A DNA stretch of 64,000 nt from Ilyomonas sp963790435 (GTDB lineage Bacteria > Bacteroidota > Bacteroidia > Chitinophagales > Chitinophagaceae). Shown here piece after piece: positions 26,935-36,059 of the stretch. Position 1 is the stretch's first letter; each line of letters begins with the position of its first letter. The notes beneath the pieces were generated by a model. That model was not told where the DNA came from and searched no databases. It saw nothing but the letters and a program-made list of their open reading frames with translations. The stretch spans positions 124,001-188,000 of the forward strand of contig CAWBOI010000006.1 in assembly GCA_963790435.1 (NCBI GenBank). Reading direction: 5' to 3'. Both the position numbers and the translations under genes were made by a program.

Positions 26935-27963
26935 ATGAAACGCGTTGTTTTCTTCTTGTGTGGTTGCTTATTGGTTTCTGCCCTTTCTGCTCAGTCGCTT
27001 ACCGGTATTTGGCGTGGTTATTTTTACTCAGGCATTGGCATGTTTCGCCAGCAGTATAAGTACGAAGTACAATTCAATCAGTTAAAAAACAAAGCGCTTC
27101 ATGGTGTTACGTATTCTTACAACACCACTTCCTTTTATGGCAAAGCGGGTTTGCGCGGCATCTTTCAAAATGCCGCCAATTCAGTAATCATGAAAGAAGA
27201 TACCTTGCTGGAAGTGCGTGGCAATGCAGGACAAACCTGCCTGATGACCTGCTATCTCGATTACAGCAAAGACGGCAAAACAGAAATATTGCAAGGCTCG
27301 TTTATCTCTGTTGGAACTACCACTGGCACCGATTGCGGCAGCGGTTCTGTGTATTTGGAAAGAGTTGAAAATTCTGATTTTACCAAAGAAGATTTTTTAT
27401 TGAAAAAACCAGCCGAACCTAAAATTGCGGCAAAACCAAAAGCACCATCAACCACACCACCGGTAGCGAAAACATTGCCACCGCATCACATTCACAGAGA
27501 TACAGCTGTTGTATTTAAAAAGAAAGGGGACACAGCTTTGTTGCATCCGTTGAATGATACATTGGTAAAGAAAATAGCGGCTCCGCCAGCGCCCCTTCCT
27601 CCGGCTTTAAAGCAACGGAAAAACGATTTGGTAAGAACCATTGTTACCACTTCGCCCGACATCAAAATTGACTTGTACGACAACGGCGAAATTGACGGCG
27701 ATACCATTACCGTATATCACAACAACGAGGTGATGGCGTATAAAAGAGGGTTGAGCGATAAAGCCATTACTTTACATGTAACTGCAACGCCACAGAATAA
27801 CATTCACGAGTTTGTGATGTTTGCCGATAATATGGGTAAAATTCCACCGAATACGGCGTTGATGGTGATTACCACAGGCGGCAAACGCTATGAGCTTTCG
27901 CTGGTGTCAACGAAAGAAAAAAATGCAAAAGTGATTGTGGAATATCAACCCGAAAAATTATAG
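26935..27963 (+). CDS. Hypothetical secreted protein with Pro-rich linker (342 aa)
   Basis: Signal peptide MKRVVFFLCGCLLVSALSAQ. The N-terminal domain (about 22-150) looks like a beta-sandwich (GIWRGYFYSGIGMFRQQYKY). A Pro/Lys/Ala-rich linker spans roughly 160-225. The C-terminal domain contains IKIDLYDNGEIDGDTITVYHNNE and a strand-rich end. It was not assigned to a named family. The C-terminal GEIDGD motif recurs in secreted Bacteroidota proteins of unknown function and may bind calcium, which is inference. Confidence 0.65.
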   Translation: MKRVVFFLCGCLLVSALSAQSLTGIWRGYFYSGIGMFRQQYKYEVQFNQLKNKALHGVTYSYNTTSFYGKAGLRGIFQNAANSVIMKEDTLLEVRGNAGQTCLMTCYLDYSKDGKTEILQGSFISVGTTTGTDCGSGSVYLERVENSDFTKEDFLLKKPAEPKIAAKPKAPSTTPPVAKTLPPHHIHRDTAVVFKKKGDTALLHPLNDTLVKKIAAPPAPLPPALKQRKNDLVRTIVTTSPDIKIDLYDNGEIDGDTITVYHNNEVMAYKRGLSDKAITLHVTATPQNNIHEFVMFADNMGKIPPNTALMVITTGGKRYELSLVSTKEKNAKVIVEYQPEKL

Positions 27964-27967
27964 ATTA

Positions 27968-28687
27968 TCAATGCAACCGGATGCCCAGTTGAAGGGTTGT
28001 ATCAAACAGGTTGATTGTATCTGTTCTTGGTACTCTCCATTTGTTCTCTAAAAACAAAGTGTAATAACCACCTGTTGTAAGGCTTTTGTTGGTGAACTTG
28101 GCAAGCGTGTCTTTGCTTCCACTTTTAATAGCGTAAAAGTTATACGTTCCCACTTTCGAGCCAATAAATGAGTTGATAGAATCGCTGCTAATGTCATTGC
28201 TAATGCTTCTGTTTTTCCATAGCGTTTTGTGGTTCGTGCTATCAGAGTACGAGTAAATATCAACGGCGGGTGCATCGGGTGAAAAGTTAAAGAATCGCAG
28301 GTACAATGTATCTGTTGCTGTGCCCAGATTGTCTTTTATAAAAATGGTCTTTATGGCACGTAAAGTATCAATTAAAAAAAGAGAGTAATAGTTGTTTGCA
28401 GTTGTTGTAAGGCTTGTATCAACCAACATCTGTCCTGATGTGGTTTGTGCTATCAATGTTGTGCTTACCGATGTTGACTGATTGTACAACGTATAATTTC
28501 CAAAAGGCAAGCTGGTAGCGGTGTTGGTGCCGTTTATAAATACATTTATTTTAGGTGCATCGGGCGACAAAGCCCACACGCTGATAAGGGCTGCCGGTTG
28601 CGAATCATTGGTTCCTTTATCCACTTTGCAACCATTCATCAACAATAAAAAACAACAGAAAAAAATAAAGAAAAACCTGTTCATCAT
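27968..28687 (-). CDS. DUF4397 domain lipoprotein
   Basis: The start at 28687 or 28684 gives a lipoprotein signal MMNRFFFIFFCCFLLLMNGC with the lipid-modified Cys; the longer frame upstream runs into the opposite gene's start. The mature region has two DUF4397-like repeats marked by the same phrase: ALSPDAPKINVFINGT and FSPDAPAVDIYSYSD. DUF4397 proteins are extracytoplasmic and of unknown function. It faces the gene at 26935 tail to tail with a 4-bp gap. Confidence 0.85.
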   Translation of the reverse strand: MMNRFFFIFFCCFLLLMNGCKVDKGTNDSQPAALISVWALSPDAPKINVFINGTNTATSLPFGNYTLYNQSTSVSTTLIAQTTSGQMLVDTSLTTTANNYYSLFLIDTLRAIKTIFIKDNLGTATDTLYLRFFNFSPDAPAVDIYSYSDSTNHKTLWKNRSISNDISSDSINSFIGSKVGTYNFYAIKSGSKDTLAKFTNKSLTTGGYYTLFLENKWRVPRTDTINLFDTTLQLGIRLH

Positions 28688-28843
28688 AATACTAAGTTTG
28701 CGTATGGTTGTTGGTTGCATCCAAGCTATTTTTTTAACAAAAACAAACCACTTGTATCTTTTCAGAAGCAAAATAAAGTGAGTTTTGTTTTGCACTATTT
28801 TCAAACAACACAACGTGTTTGCTACCATTAAATTGTAACGTTT

Positions 28844-30274
28844 ATGCCGCACGAAGCTATATCGGCTTTTGATATTTTAAAAATCGGAGTTGGGCCATCG
28901 AGTTCACACACCTTAGGTCCGTGGCGTGCAGCGTTGCTGTTTGTTGACGAAATAAAAAAGAAGCACAACATTCAAGGGCTTACTTCATTACAAGTGTTGT
29001 TGTATGGCTCTTTGGCGAAAACAGGTAAAGGTCATGGAACTGATATTGCGGTGCAGATGGGCTTGTTGGGCGAAGACCCCGTAACCATCGACGTTTCACT
29101 CATTTTTACCAAAATAAAAAACATAGAAGAGACAGAAAATATTTGTGTGGATGGTAATAAAGGGCTTCATTTTTCACCGGCACAAGACATCGTTTTTTTG
29201 ATGGATGAAGTATTGCCGTTTCATCCCAACGGCCTTTCGTTTTTGGCTTCTTTTGAAGGAGGTGAGAATATCAGTGAAACCTATTATTCTGTGGGTGGTG
29301 GTTTTGTGGTGAAAGAAGGCAGAAATGCTTCTGCTACGCAAACCATACCCGACCTGCCGTTTCCCATCAACACTTCTGCCGACTTGCTATTTTGGTGCAT
29401 GAAAACCGGCTTGCCCATTTCGGGTATTGTGCTGGAAAACGAAAATGCCTGGCGACCTGAAAGCGAGACGCGGCAAGGCTTACAGGCTGTTTGGAATGTG
29501 ATGAAGCATTGCATATATCGTGGCTGTCATACCAATGGTGAATTGCCTGGCGGTTTGCATGTGCGGCGGCGTTCCTTCGATTTGAACAAACGCCTCACCG
29601 CAGGTAAACACTATGATAGTATTGATGAATGGATGAATGTGATAAAACAAAGTGCCAATAATTTTCATGAAGTGCTCGATTGGATCAGTTGTTTTGCTTT
29701 GGCTGTGAACGAAGAGAATGCTTCATTTGGCAGGGTGGTAACGGCACCTACCAATGGCGCAGCGGGCGTAATTCCTGCGGTGCTGATGTATTTTATTTTG
29801 TTCTGCAATGGCAACACCGATGCGCAGATTGAACGGTTTTTATTAACAGCTTCTGAAGTGGGAAGCATTTTTAAAAAAGGAGCTACAATATCGGCTGCGA
29901 TGGGTGGCTGCCAGGCGGAAATTGGTGTGTCGTCTTCCATGGCTGCGGCGGCTTTAACAGAAGCCTTGGGCGGCACACAACGCCAGGCATTGATGGCAGC
30001 GGAAATTGCAATGGAGCATCATTTGGGAATGACCTGCGATCCCGTTGGCGGTTTGGTGCAAGTGCCCTGCATCGAGCGCAACACGATGGGAGCCATCAAA
30101 GCGATTACCGCTTCGCAACTGGCTTTGCAAAGCATGCCCGATTATGCAAAGGTGTCGTTGGATGCAGTGGTAAACACCATGTGGGCAACTGCTGTTGATA
30201 TGAATGTGAAGTATAAAGAAACGGCGGAAGGCGGTTTGGCAATTCAACTGCCGTTGGGTATGAAGGAATGTTGA
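28844..30274 (+). CDS. sdaA: L-serine ammonia-lyase, single-chain iron-sulfur type
   Basis: Deaminates L-serine to pyruvate and ammonia in the cytoplasm with a [4Fe-4S] cluster. The N-terminal beta domain has KIGVGPSSSHTLGPWRAA; the catalytic alpha domain shows TAPTNGAAGVIPAVL, the Cys-containing GGCQAEIGVSSSMAAAAL, and MTCDPVGGLVQVPCIERN with cluster Cys residues. The single chain of 476 residues matches SdaA-like enzymes where both parts are fused. It is divergent from the DUF4397 gene, with a 156-bp gap. Confidence 0.95.
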   Translation: MPHEAISAFDILKIGVGPSSSHTLGPWRAALLFVDEIKKKHNIQGLTSLQVLLYGSLAKTGKGHGTDIAVQMGLLGEDPVTIDVSLIFTKIKNIEETENICVDGNKGLHFSPAQDIVFLMDEVLPFHPNGLSFLASFEGGENISETYYSVGGGFVVKEGRNASATQTIPDLPFPINTSADLLFWCMKTGLPISGIVLENENAWRPESETRQGLQAVWNVMKHCIYRGCHTNGELPGGLHVRRRSFDLNKRLTAGKHYDSIDEWMNVIKQSANNFHEVLDWISCFALAVNEENASFGRVVTAPTNGAAGVIPAVLMYFILFCNGNTDAQIERFLLTASEVGSIFKKGATISAAMGGCQAEIGVSSSMAAAALTEALGGTQRQALMAAEIAMEHHLGMTCDPVGGLVQVPCIERNTMGAIKAITASQLALQSMPDYAKVSLDAVVNTMWATAVDMNVKYKETAEGGLAIQLPLGMKEC

Positions 30275-30376
30275 GTGTGCGCATTGAACATACATTCAAA
30301 TTGATATTTTACCAAATGGTTAAATTGTTTTCATTGTAAAAATTTATCAAAACAAAACCATCCATACAACCAAAGA

Positions 30377-31708
30377 ATGAATGCACCTCGCAAACCAAAA
30401 CAACTGAAACCCTTACAACTCATTGCTGTTATTTTTCTTACCGTTTCCGGTGGTCCGTATGGATTAGAACCGTTGCTGGTGTATGCGAACCAACATGCGG
30501 CTTTGCTGCTATTATTGGTAACGCCTTTGTTGTGGGATGTACCTGCTATACTCACCGTGCTGGAATTAAATAGCATGATGCCTGTTGAAGGTGGTTATTA
30601 TCAGTGGGTGAAACGTGGGCTGGGCTTGCGCTGGGCATTTTATGAAGGCTGGTGGACGTGGTTGTACACCTTTGCCGATCTTGCCATTTATCCGGTGTTG
30701 TTTTCGGAATATATTCTTTACTTTTTTCCAGGTGCAGAAGCATACAAAATTCCAATCGGCTTGCTGGTCATCTGGAGCAGCGCATTGCTTAACATCATCG
30801 GCATTGTGCCGGTTGGCAAAGTAGCAACGGTGCTAAGCGGGATTGTAATTGTACCTTTTTTAATCTTGATTGGAACTGCCATAATCTCTTCACATTTTTC
30901 TTTTCATCTGCCCAAACCTTCGTTACACGGTATGAGCTTTTCAGCAGTTGGTATCTCTCTTTACGCCATCATCTGGAACTTTATTGGATGGGACAATGCG
31001 ACTACTTATGCCGGTGAAGTAGAGAAGCCGGTGCGTTCTTATATCATTACCAACTTCGTTGTTTTTGCCCTTGTTTTGTGCATGTATTTGCTTACTGTTT
31101 TCACGGTGCAGCAACTACCAATAAAGCCTGAAGTGCTAGAGCAGCAAGGCTTTCCAGCGGCAGGTGAACTATTGGGCGGTTATTGGTTGGGCGCTTTGCT
31201 GTCGGTTGGTGGTTTGGCAAGTGCACTGGGTTTGTTTTCATCGGTTTTATTGTCGGTTTCGCGTGTGCCCAAAGTAATGGCAGATGATAAATTGCTTCCC
31301 AAACAACTCGATGCCATGCATCCAAAATTCGGAACGCCATACGTTTCCATTTTGATTTGCGCTGTTGTGGTAAGTCTGATGATGGTATGGTCGCTGGAAG
31401 AATTGTTTGTAATAGATGTGATGATTTATGGCGCAGGTTTGTTTGTTGAATTTGTTACTTTAATTGCTCTGCGAAAGAAGGAACCCAATGCGCATCGCCC
31501 TTTTAAAATTCCGGTAAAAACAAACGGCTTGTACGTGATGCTTTTTATTCCTTTGGCAATTTATAGCATTGCAATTATGGGTTCTTTGTCGAAAGAAAAC
31601 GCTGGTTTTGCCAGGCCGGTTTTATTTGCTGTTTGTGCTTTGCTTTCGGCAGAAATAGTTTGGCAAATCATACGTTTGCGGAAGAAAAACAAAAGGGTTG
31701 CACCATGA
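30377..31708 (+). CDS. APC family amino acid permease
   Basis: An integral membrane protein with about 12 hydrophobic segments in 443 residues. APC-superfamily features include TVSGGPYGLEPLL in the first helix (unwound substrate-binding Gly motif) and the central region SFSAVGISLYAIIWNFIGWDN. It imports or exchanges an amino acid or polyamine; substrate unknown. The stop overlaps the next gene's start by 4 bp, so the permease and flippase genes are translationally coupled. Confidence 0.9.
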   Translation: MNAPRKPKQLKPLQLIAVIFLTVSGGPYGLEPLLVYANQHAALLLLLVTPLLWDVPAILTVLELNSMMPVEGGYYQWVKRGLGLRWAFYEGWWTWLYTFADLAIYPVLFSEYILYFFPGAEAYKIPIGLLVIWSSALLNIIGIVPVGKVATVLSGIVIVPFLILIGTAIISSHFSFHLPKPSLHGMSFSAVGISLYAIIWNFIGWDNATTYAGEVEKPVRSYIITNFVVFALVLCMYLLTVFTVQQLPIKPEVLEQQGFPAAGELLGGYWLGALLSVGGLASALGLFSSVLLSVSRVPKVMADDKLLPKQLDAMHPKFGTPYVSILICAVVVSLMMVWSLEELFVIDVMIYGAGLFVEFVTLIALRKKEPNAHRPFKIPVKTNGLYVMLFIPLAIYSIAIMGSLSKENAGFARPVLFAVCALLSAEIVWQIIRLRKKNKRVAP

Positions 31709-33012
31709 CATTTTCAAAGCTATTGGCGCAAAGCCTTATCTGGCGTGGGTTCTACTTCATCACTTTGTTTGGTGTGAATGTGATGTTGTCCCGAACCTTA
31801 CAAGCATCGGGCAGCGGCATTTTATTTTATTTCGTTAACACTTTTTTTATTGTGCAGTTGGTAGCAAGTGTATGTTTGGAAAACGGACTCACCTTTTTTT
31901 CTGCAAGTAGTAAAATTGCATCCTCAAAATTGTTTTGGCTTTGCATATTATGGACGGCCATTATTGTTGTTCTTCAACTCGTTGTTTTCTGTTTTGCAAA
32001 TGGCGCTTTTATTGATAAAACCAAAGCCCTATATGCGTTTTGTTACATCACCGGCTCACTGCTCATCACATACAGTTCAAACCTGTTTTATGCAGATAAA
32101 AACTTTGTTGTACCGAATGTAATTTTATCTCTCTTCAATTTGATGTTTGTTGTTTTTCTTTTGTTTCCAAATCAAATTTTTGGTGAGGAAAAGTTATCTC
32201 GTATTTCCACTTTTTATTTTGCCCTTTTTTTGCTGCAAGGCGTAAGCATTGCAGCCGCTTATCTGGTTCAAAACCAATGCTGGCGCGAGTTTGCACTACC
32301 TCATAAAAATGAGGTCAAACAATTTTTTCGTTATTCAATCACCGTTCTCCTCTTTAATGTTCTTTTGTTTTTTGTATATCGTGTAGATTATTATTTTGTG
32401 AGATACAGTCCTGTTTGCACCACAGCCGATCTGGGCAATTATATACAAGCCTCAAAGCTGGGACAGATGTTGCTGGTGGTGCCGCAAATCATTGGCAGCG
32501 CAGTGTATCCGCAGGTGTCTTCGGGCAAAGAAATAAGAAGTGTAAGCCGCATTATTTTGTTGCTGATAAAGCTCATCGCAGTTTTATTCTTCGTTTTGTT
32601 TTGCCTTATTTTTTTCATTGGCAAATGGCTCTTTCCTTTTTTACTGGGCAATACATTTCAGCAAGTGCAAACTCCTTTTTTATTGCTGTTGCCAGGTATT
32701 TATAGTCTGGCAATTATATCTTTTGTTTCTAATTTTTTTTCAGGACAAGGCAATGTGAAAATCAGCGTGCGCGCGGCTTTCATCGCTTTGCTGGTTGTTG
32801 TGATTGGTGATTTTGTTTTTGTGCAAAAATGGGGAATCGTAGCGGCTGCTATGGTAAGCTCGGTAGGCTATTGCATAATGTTTACTCCTTATTGGTTCCA
32901 TTTTAAAAGAACAGCTAATGTATCGTTCCGGGATTTTTTTAAATTGAACAGCGAAGATATTTCGTTAGTGAAAGAAGTGTTTCGAAAAGAAAAAAGAGCA
33001 TCAACCAAATAA
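31705..33012 (+). CDS. Polysaccharide flippase-like protein (MOP superfamily)
   Basis: Start chosen at ATG 31705 (MTFSKLLAQSLIWRGFYFITLFG), overlapping the permease stop. The 435 residues hold 12 to 14 transmembrane segments with the Wzx/MATE-like arrangement: charged first loop, long hydrophobic pairs, and the segment VDYYFVRYSPVCTTADLGNYIQASKLGQ. Wzx-type flippases move lipid-linked O-unit or capsule precursors across the inner membrane. No glycosyltransferase genes adjoin, so the cargo is unknown. Confidence 0.82.
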   Translation: MTFSKLLAQSLIWRGFYFITLFGVNVMLSRTLQASGSGILFYFVNTFFIVQLVASVCLENGLTFFSASSKIASSKLFWLCILWTAIIVVLQLVVFCFANGAFIDKTKALYAFCYITGSLLITYSSNLFYADKNFVVPNVILSLFNLMFVVFLLFPNQIFGEEKLSRISTFYFALFLLQGVSIAAAYLVQNQCWREFALPHKNEVKQFFRYSITVLLFNVLLFFVYRVDYYFVRYSPVCTTADLGNYIQASKLGQMLLVVPQIIGSAVYPQVSSGKEIRSVSRIILLLIKLIAVLFFVLFCLIFFIGKWLFPFLLGNTFQQVQTPFLLLLPGIYSLAIISFVSNFFSGQGNVKISVRAAFIALLVVVIGDFVFVQKWGIVAAAMVSSVGYCIMFTPYWFHFKRTANVSFRDFFKLNSEDISLVKEVFRKEKRASTK

Positions 33013-33072
33013 ACCAATGGCATTGCCATCATTTTTGTTTCAACCATAAATTCTTATTCCACATGCTACCAT

Positions 33073-33471
33073 TCATAACGCATCTGCACCGGCTTCCGCA
33101 ACTTTTTGATCCTGATTCACCAATCCGCCGCTCACGCCAACCGCACCAATAATGTTTTTCTGAGAATCTTTCAGCAACACACCACCGGGAAAAGAAATCA
33201 AGCCACCGTTGGATATTTCAATGCCATACAATGGCTCGCCCGGCTGGGAAAGCTTGCCTAAATCGCCGCTGTTCATATCAAAAAAGTTGGCGGTTTTCGC
33301 TTTTTTTATGGCAATGTCTATCGAGCCTAACCATGCTCCATCCATGCGTACAAAGGCAACCAAATTGCCACCTCTGTCAACTACTGCAATGTTCATTTGC
33401 ACTTTACTATCTCTTGCTTTTTCTTTAGCAGCCGCTATTACTTTCTCAGCTTGTTCCAGTGTGAGGTTCAT
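33073..33471 (-). CDS. GlcG/HbpS family heme-binding-like protein
   Basis: 132 residues with the typical start LTLEQAEKVIAAAKEKARDSKVQMNIAVVDRGGNLVAFVRMDGA, then SIDIAIKKAKTANFF, GGLISFPGGVLL and the C-terminal GAVGVSGGLVNQDQKVAEAG. The family includes HbpS heme sensors and GlcG of glycolate operons; many act as scaffolds for oligomers. There is no export signal in this form, so it is likely cytoplasmic. It stands alone, convergent with the flippase. Confidence 0.9.
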   Translation of the reverse strand: MNLTLEQAEKVIAAAKEKARDSKVQMNIAVVDRGGNLVAFVRMDGAWLGSIDIAIKKAKTANFFDMNSGDLGKLSQPGEPLYGIEISNGGLISFPGGVLLKDSQKNIIGAVGVSGGLVNQDQKVAEAGADAL

Positions 33472-33673
33472 AAAAAATGAATTTAAAATAAAGGTAAAAC
33501 CAAAATAGTTCCGTTGTATTGATTTCTATTATCTGCGGTTTGAATGAAAGCAAACCGGCTCGTTGTTTTTGAAGCAAACATTTTTACTGCGTTCAATTCT
33601 TTTTGCAATCATCTTTGTTGTTTGCTTTACATTCTGCCATTCAAGAACATTCATTGAAATATTCAAACCGTTT

Positions 33674-34897
33674 ATGAACGAACATACATCCTTTACCAGC
33701 ATGAGTTCTGTGGCTATTCATGCTGTGCAGGCATTGTCTGCTGAACACGCGCATTTGACTCCCATCTTTGCCACTTCTACTTTTACTTTCGACAGTGCTG
33801 AGCAGGGCATGAACCGCTTTGCCGGAACTGAACAAGGTTATATATACTCCCGGTTTGGCAACCCAACCATCACCGCAGCAGAAGAAGTAATTGCCAGTTT
33901 GGAAGCGTTTCAAATCAACACCAAAAATGGTGAACCACTGCAATTAAAAGCCTTGCTACATGCCAGTGGGCAATCGGCTATGGCAACGATGTTTCTCTCA
34001 TTATTATCTGCAGGCGATACTGTGCTTTCTCACTATTCCTTATACGGTGGCACGCATGAATTTTTGTTTCAGTTTCTACCAAAATACAATGTGGCTGCAG
34101 TGCTTGCCGATTTAAGAGATTTAGCTGTGGTAGAAGACATAATACGCCAAACACCATCGTTGAAGGTGATTCATTTAGAAACACCGGCGAACCCGATGAT
34201 GCAGTGCTTCGATATTGAAGCGATTTGCACAATAGCAAAAAGACATAATCTCCTTGTAACGGTTGACAACACGTTTGCAACACCTTACCTGCAACAACCT
34301 TTTAAATGGGGAGCCGATTTTGTTTTTCATTCAACCACCAAATTTCTCAATGGTCATGGTACATCCATAGGTGGCGTGTTGGTTGGCAAAGACATTTCTT
34401 TTATGAAAACAAAAGCGTATAACACCTATAAGTTGTTGGGCGGAACCAGCAGTCCGTTTGATGCTTACCTGTTGCTGCAAGGCATGAAAACACTGGAAAT
34501 AAGAATGGAAGCGCATTGCCGCAATGCAATGCGGGTAGCCCACTTTTTAGATGCACATCCTGCGATTGCCAAAGTGAATTATACAGGTTTACCCAATCAT
34601 CCTGATGCTGAAGTTGTACAAAAACAAATGCGGCTACCGGGTGCAGTGTTAAGTTTTGAATTAAAAGAAGGTTTTGAAGGCGGCAAACGTTTTATTGACC
34701 AACTTACGATGTGCGTGCGGGCAGTATCTCTTGGTACTGTTGATACTCTCATTTCTCATCCGGCTTCCATGTCGCACTCCGGTATGAAATGCGAAGACCG
34801 TTATAAAGCAGGCATTACCGATGGATTAATACGCATGAGTGTGGGCATTGAAAATGTGAACGATATTTTGAATGATTTGAACAATGCATTGAAGTAA
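33674..34897 (+). CDS. Cys/Met metabolism PLP lyase (methionine gamma-lyase or O-acetylhomoserine sulfhydrylase type)
   Basis: The start is ATG 33674 (MNEHTSFTSMSSVAIHAVQAL); the upstream frame adds an unrelated hydrophobic stretch. The gamma-family hallmark is the Schiff-base Lys in FHSTTKFLNGHGT, with YSRFGNPTITAAEEVIASLE, ETPANPMM and SLGTVDTLISHPASMSHSG. It catalyses gamma-elimination or gamma-replacement on sulfur amino acids; the motifs do not separate lyase from synthase. At 407 residues it is full length. A TTTGTTTTTGC word lies 19 bp after the stop. Confidence 0.9.
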   Translation: MNEHTSFTSMSSVAIHAVQALSAEHAHLTPIFATSTFTFDSAEQGMNRFAGTEQGYIYSRFGNPTITAAEEVIASLEAFQINTKNGEPLQLKALLHASGQSAMATMFLSLLSAGDTVLSHYSLYGGTHEFLFQFLPKYNVAAVLADLRDLAVVEDIIRQTPSLKVIHLETPANPMMQCFDIEAICTIAKRHNLLVTVDNTFATPYLQQPFKWGADFVFHSTTKFLNGHGTSIGGVLVGKDISFMKTKAYNTYKLLGGTSSPFDAYLLLQGMKTLEIRMEAHCRNAMRVAHFLDAHPAIAKVNYTGLPNHPDAEVVQKQMRLPGAVLSFELKEGFEGGKRFIDQLTMCVRAVSLGTVDTLISHPASMSHSGMKCEDRYKAGITDGLIRMSVGIENVNDILNDLNNALK

Positions 34898-35142
34898 GTG
34901 TGTGATGAAGTCATTTTTGTTTTTGCCCATATTTATCTTTACTATCCACAGATACAACGACCAAACAACAGTAATAAGGAAGGGGACAGTGAAAACGAAA
35001 ACCTACTGCTTAACAAAGTTGTGAAAATACAAACCTACTAAAAGATAGACGCTCCCGATGCAAAGTTTAAGTGATACAATTCGGCACTGCTCCATAAAGT
35101 TTTGCGTGTAGGGAAGCTCAGAAGGAGAGATTTGAAGTTTTT

Positions 35143-35342
35143 GAACCAACGGCGAAGGGCTTTGTGCAGGTGGGGAATTAGCATTCCGTATGCTCGTAAC
35201 CGAAGTACAATTTATAGATAAATGTTCATTGTTTATTCTATTGCCGAATGTTGCTCGTCACGCTGGAACTGAAGCCGATGCCTGCACTTAGCTGAAGTAA
35301 CAATGTCGTGCCCCACTTGCACAAAGCCCCATGTTGTAGGCA
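35143..35342. repeat. attC-like imperfect inverted repeat
   Basis: The arms GGGCTTTGTGCAGGTGGGG (35157-35175) and CCCCACTTGCACAAAGCCC (35311-35329) pair over 19 bp with one mismatch, separated by 135 bp. Outside them ACCAAC (35145-35150) and GTTGTAGGC (35333-35341) give AAC...GTT ends spaced as in integron attC sites. The rest of the gap from 34898 to 35354 shows no gene. The fit to the attC core (GTTRRRY) is imperfect and no integrase is in view. Confidence 0.5.
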
Positions 35343-35354
35343 GGTCTATGTCTG

Positions 35355-35714
35355 TCAGCAACTCCAAAATCTTTTTCGTTTAAAGTCAATTTCAGATGGT
35401 CCGTCAGAACAGCCGCCAATTTCTTTTGCGTTCTTGTCCTTGATGCTGTGTCCAATAATCCACTTGCCTGTCTTTGTGTGCTTCATTATAACTCCTTCGT
35501 CAAGAATGTCACCCTTTTTGCCCGTCAAGTTAGCCTTGCCATTATGAACAACTTTTATACTGTCACCCTTGATAATTACTGTACAAGTTGCACCTAAAGA
35601 TTTTCCGTTCCATTCTGCAAATGCAATAGAGTAGGTGTATATACCGTCCCTTGGCTTTTGTGCAAGTGTCAATGTACAAATAAAAAGTAAGCAGGCAGTT
35701 AGAAATATTTTCAT
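35355..35714 (-). CDS. Hypothetical secreted protein in a cassette-like island (119 aa)
   Basis: Start at ATG 35714 (MKIFLTACLLFICTLTLAQ), a clean signal peptide; the frame begins seven codons earlier at a less likely start. The mature ~100 residues (KPRDGIYTYSIAFAEWNGKS, then TCTVIIKGDSIKVVHNGKANL and HTKTGKWIIGHSIKDKNAK) look like a small beta-rich fold. It is unrelated to a family I know. The gene is bounded by inverted TGCCTACAAC sequences, and the preceding DNA carries a near-consensus TTGACA, unlike typical Bacteroidota promoters. Confidence 0.6.
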   Translation of the reverse strand: MKIFLTACLLFICTLTLAQKPRDGIYTYSIAFAEWNGKSLGATCTVIIKGDSIKVVHNGKANLTGKKGDILDEGVIMKHTKTGKWIIGHSIKDKNAKEIGGCSDGPSEIDFKRKRFWSC

Positions 35715-35764
35715 TTGGTCTTGTATATATATCAATTGTCTGTGTCAACTAAGAAAAAGGTTGA

Positions 35765-35829
35765 GAGCAATTGGTAAGTTTCACCTGTCCTGCCATCAAT
35801 TTAAAACTGTTAAAACCAATTGCCTACAA
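35765..35829. repeat. Inverted repeat bounding the cassette-like gene
   Basis: GCAATTGGT and ACCAATTGC form 9-bp perfect arms about 35 nt apart, extended by GTTG at the left and CAAC at the right. The right end TGCCTACAAC (35820-35829) is the inverted copy of TGTTGTAGGCA at 35332-35342, on the other side of the gene. Confidence 0.5.
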
Positions 35830-36003
35830 CTCAAATATATACGAAGGTTTTATTTTTTTCTAGAATTATCAGGAAAATATTTTTCTGTTGATTGTCATTC
35901 CTTTATCTCATTTTCCCGCATTTCGTATATTTATTGTTTTGATTCGTAAATACAACTTTCCATAAAATCATTTCTTCAAATTTGCACAAAACCAAACCGC
36001 AAC

Positions 36004-36042
36004 AAAAAAGTTCCGAACAATAGAGTCATTCGGAACTTTTTT
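36004..36042. terminator. Terminator of dnaJ
   Basis: Perfect 14-bp arms (AAAAAAGTTCCGAA 36004-36017; TTCGGAACTTTTTT 36029-36042) with an 11-nt loop, T-tracts on both strands. It follows the dnaJ stop on the bottom strand. The spaced word GCACAAAACCAAA starts about 20 bp further on. Confidence 0.9.
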
Positions 36043-36059
36043 TATTCGATTCTTACAAT

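Noticed and set aside
34930..35140. Possible second cassette or rRNA fragment next to the attC-like repeat
   Set aside because: No open frame, no matching arm and no recognisable sequence; left undescribed.
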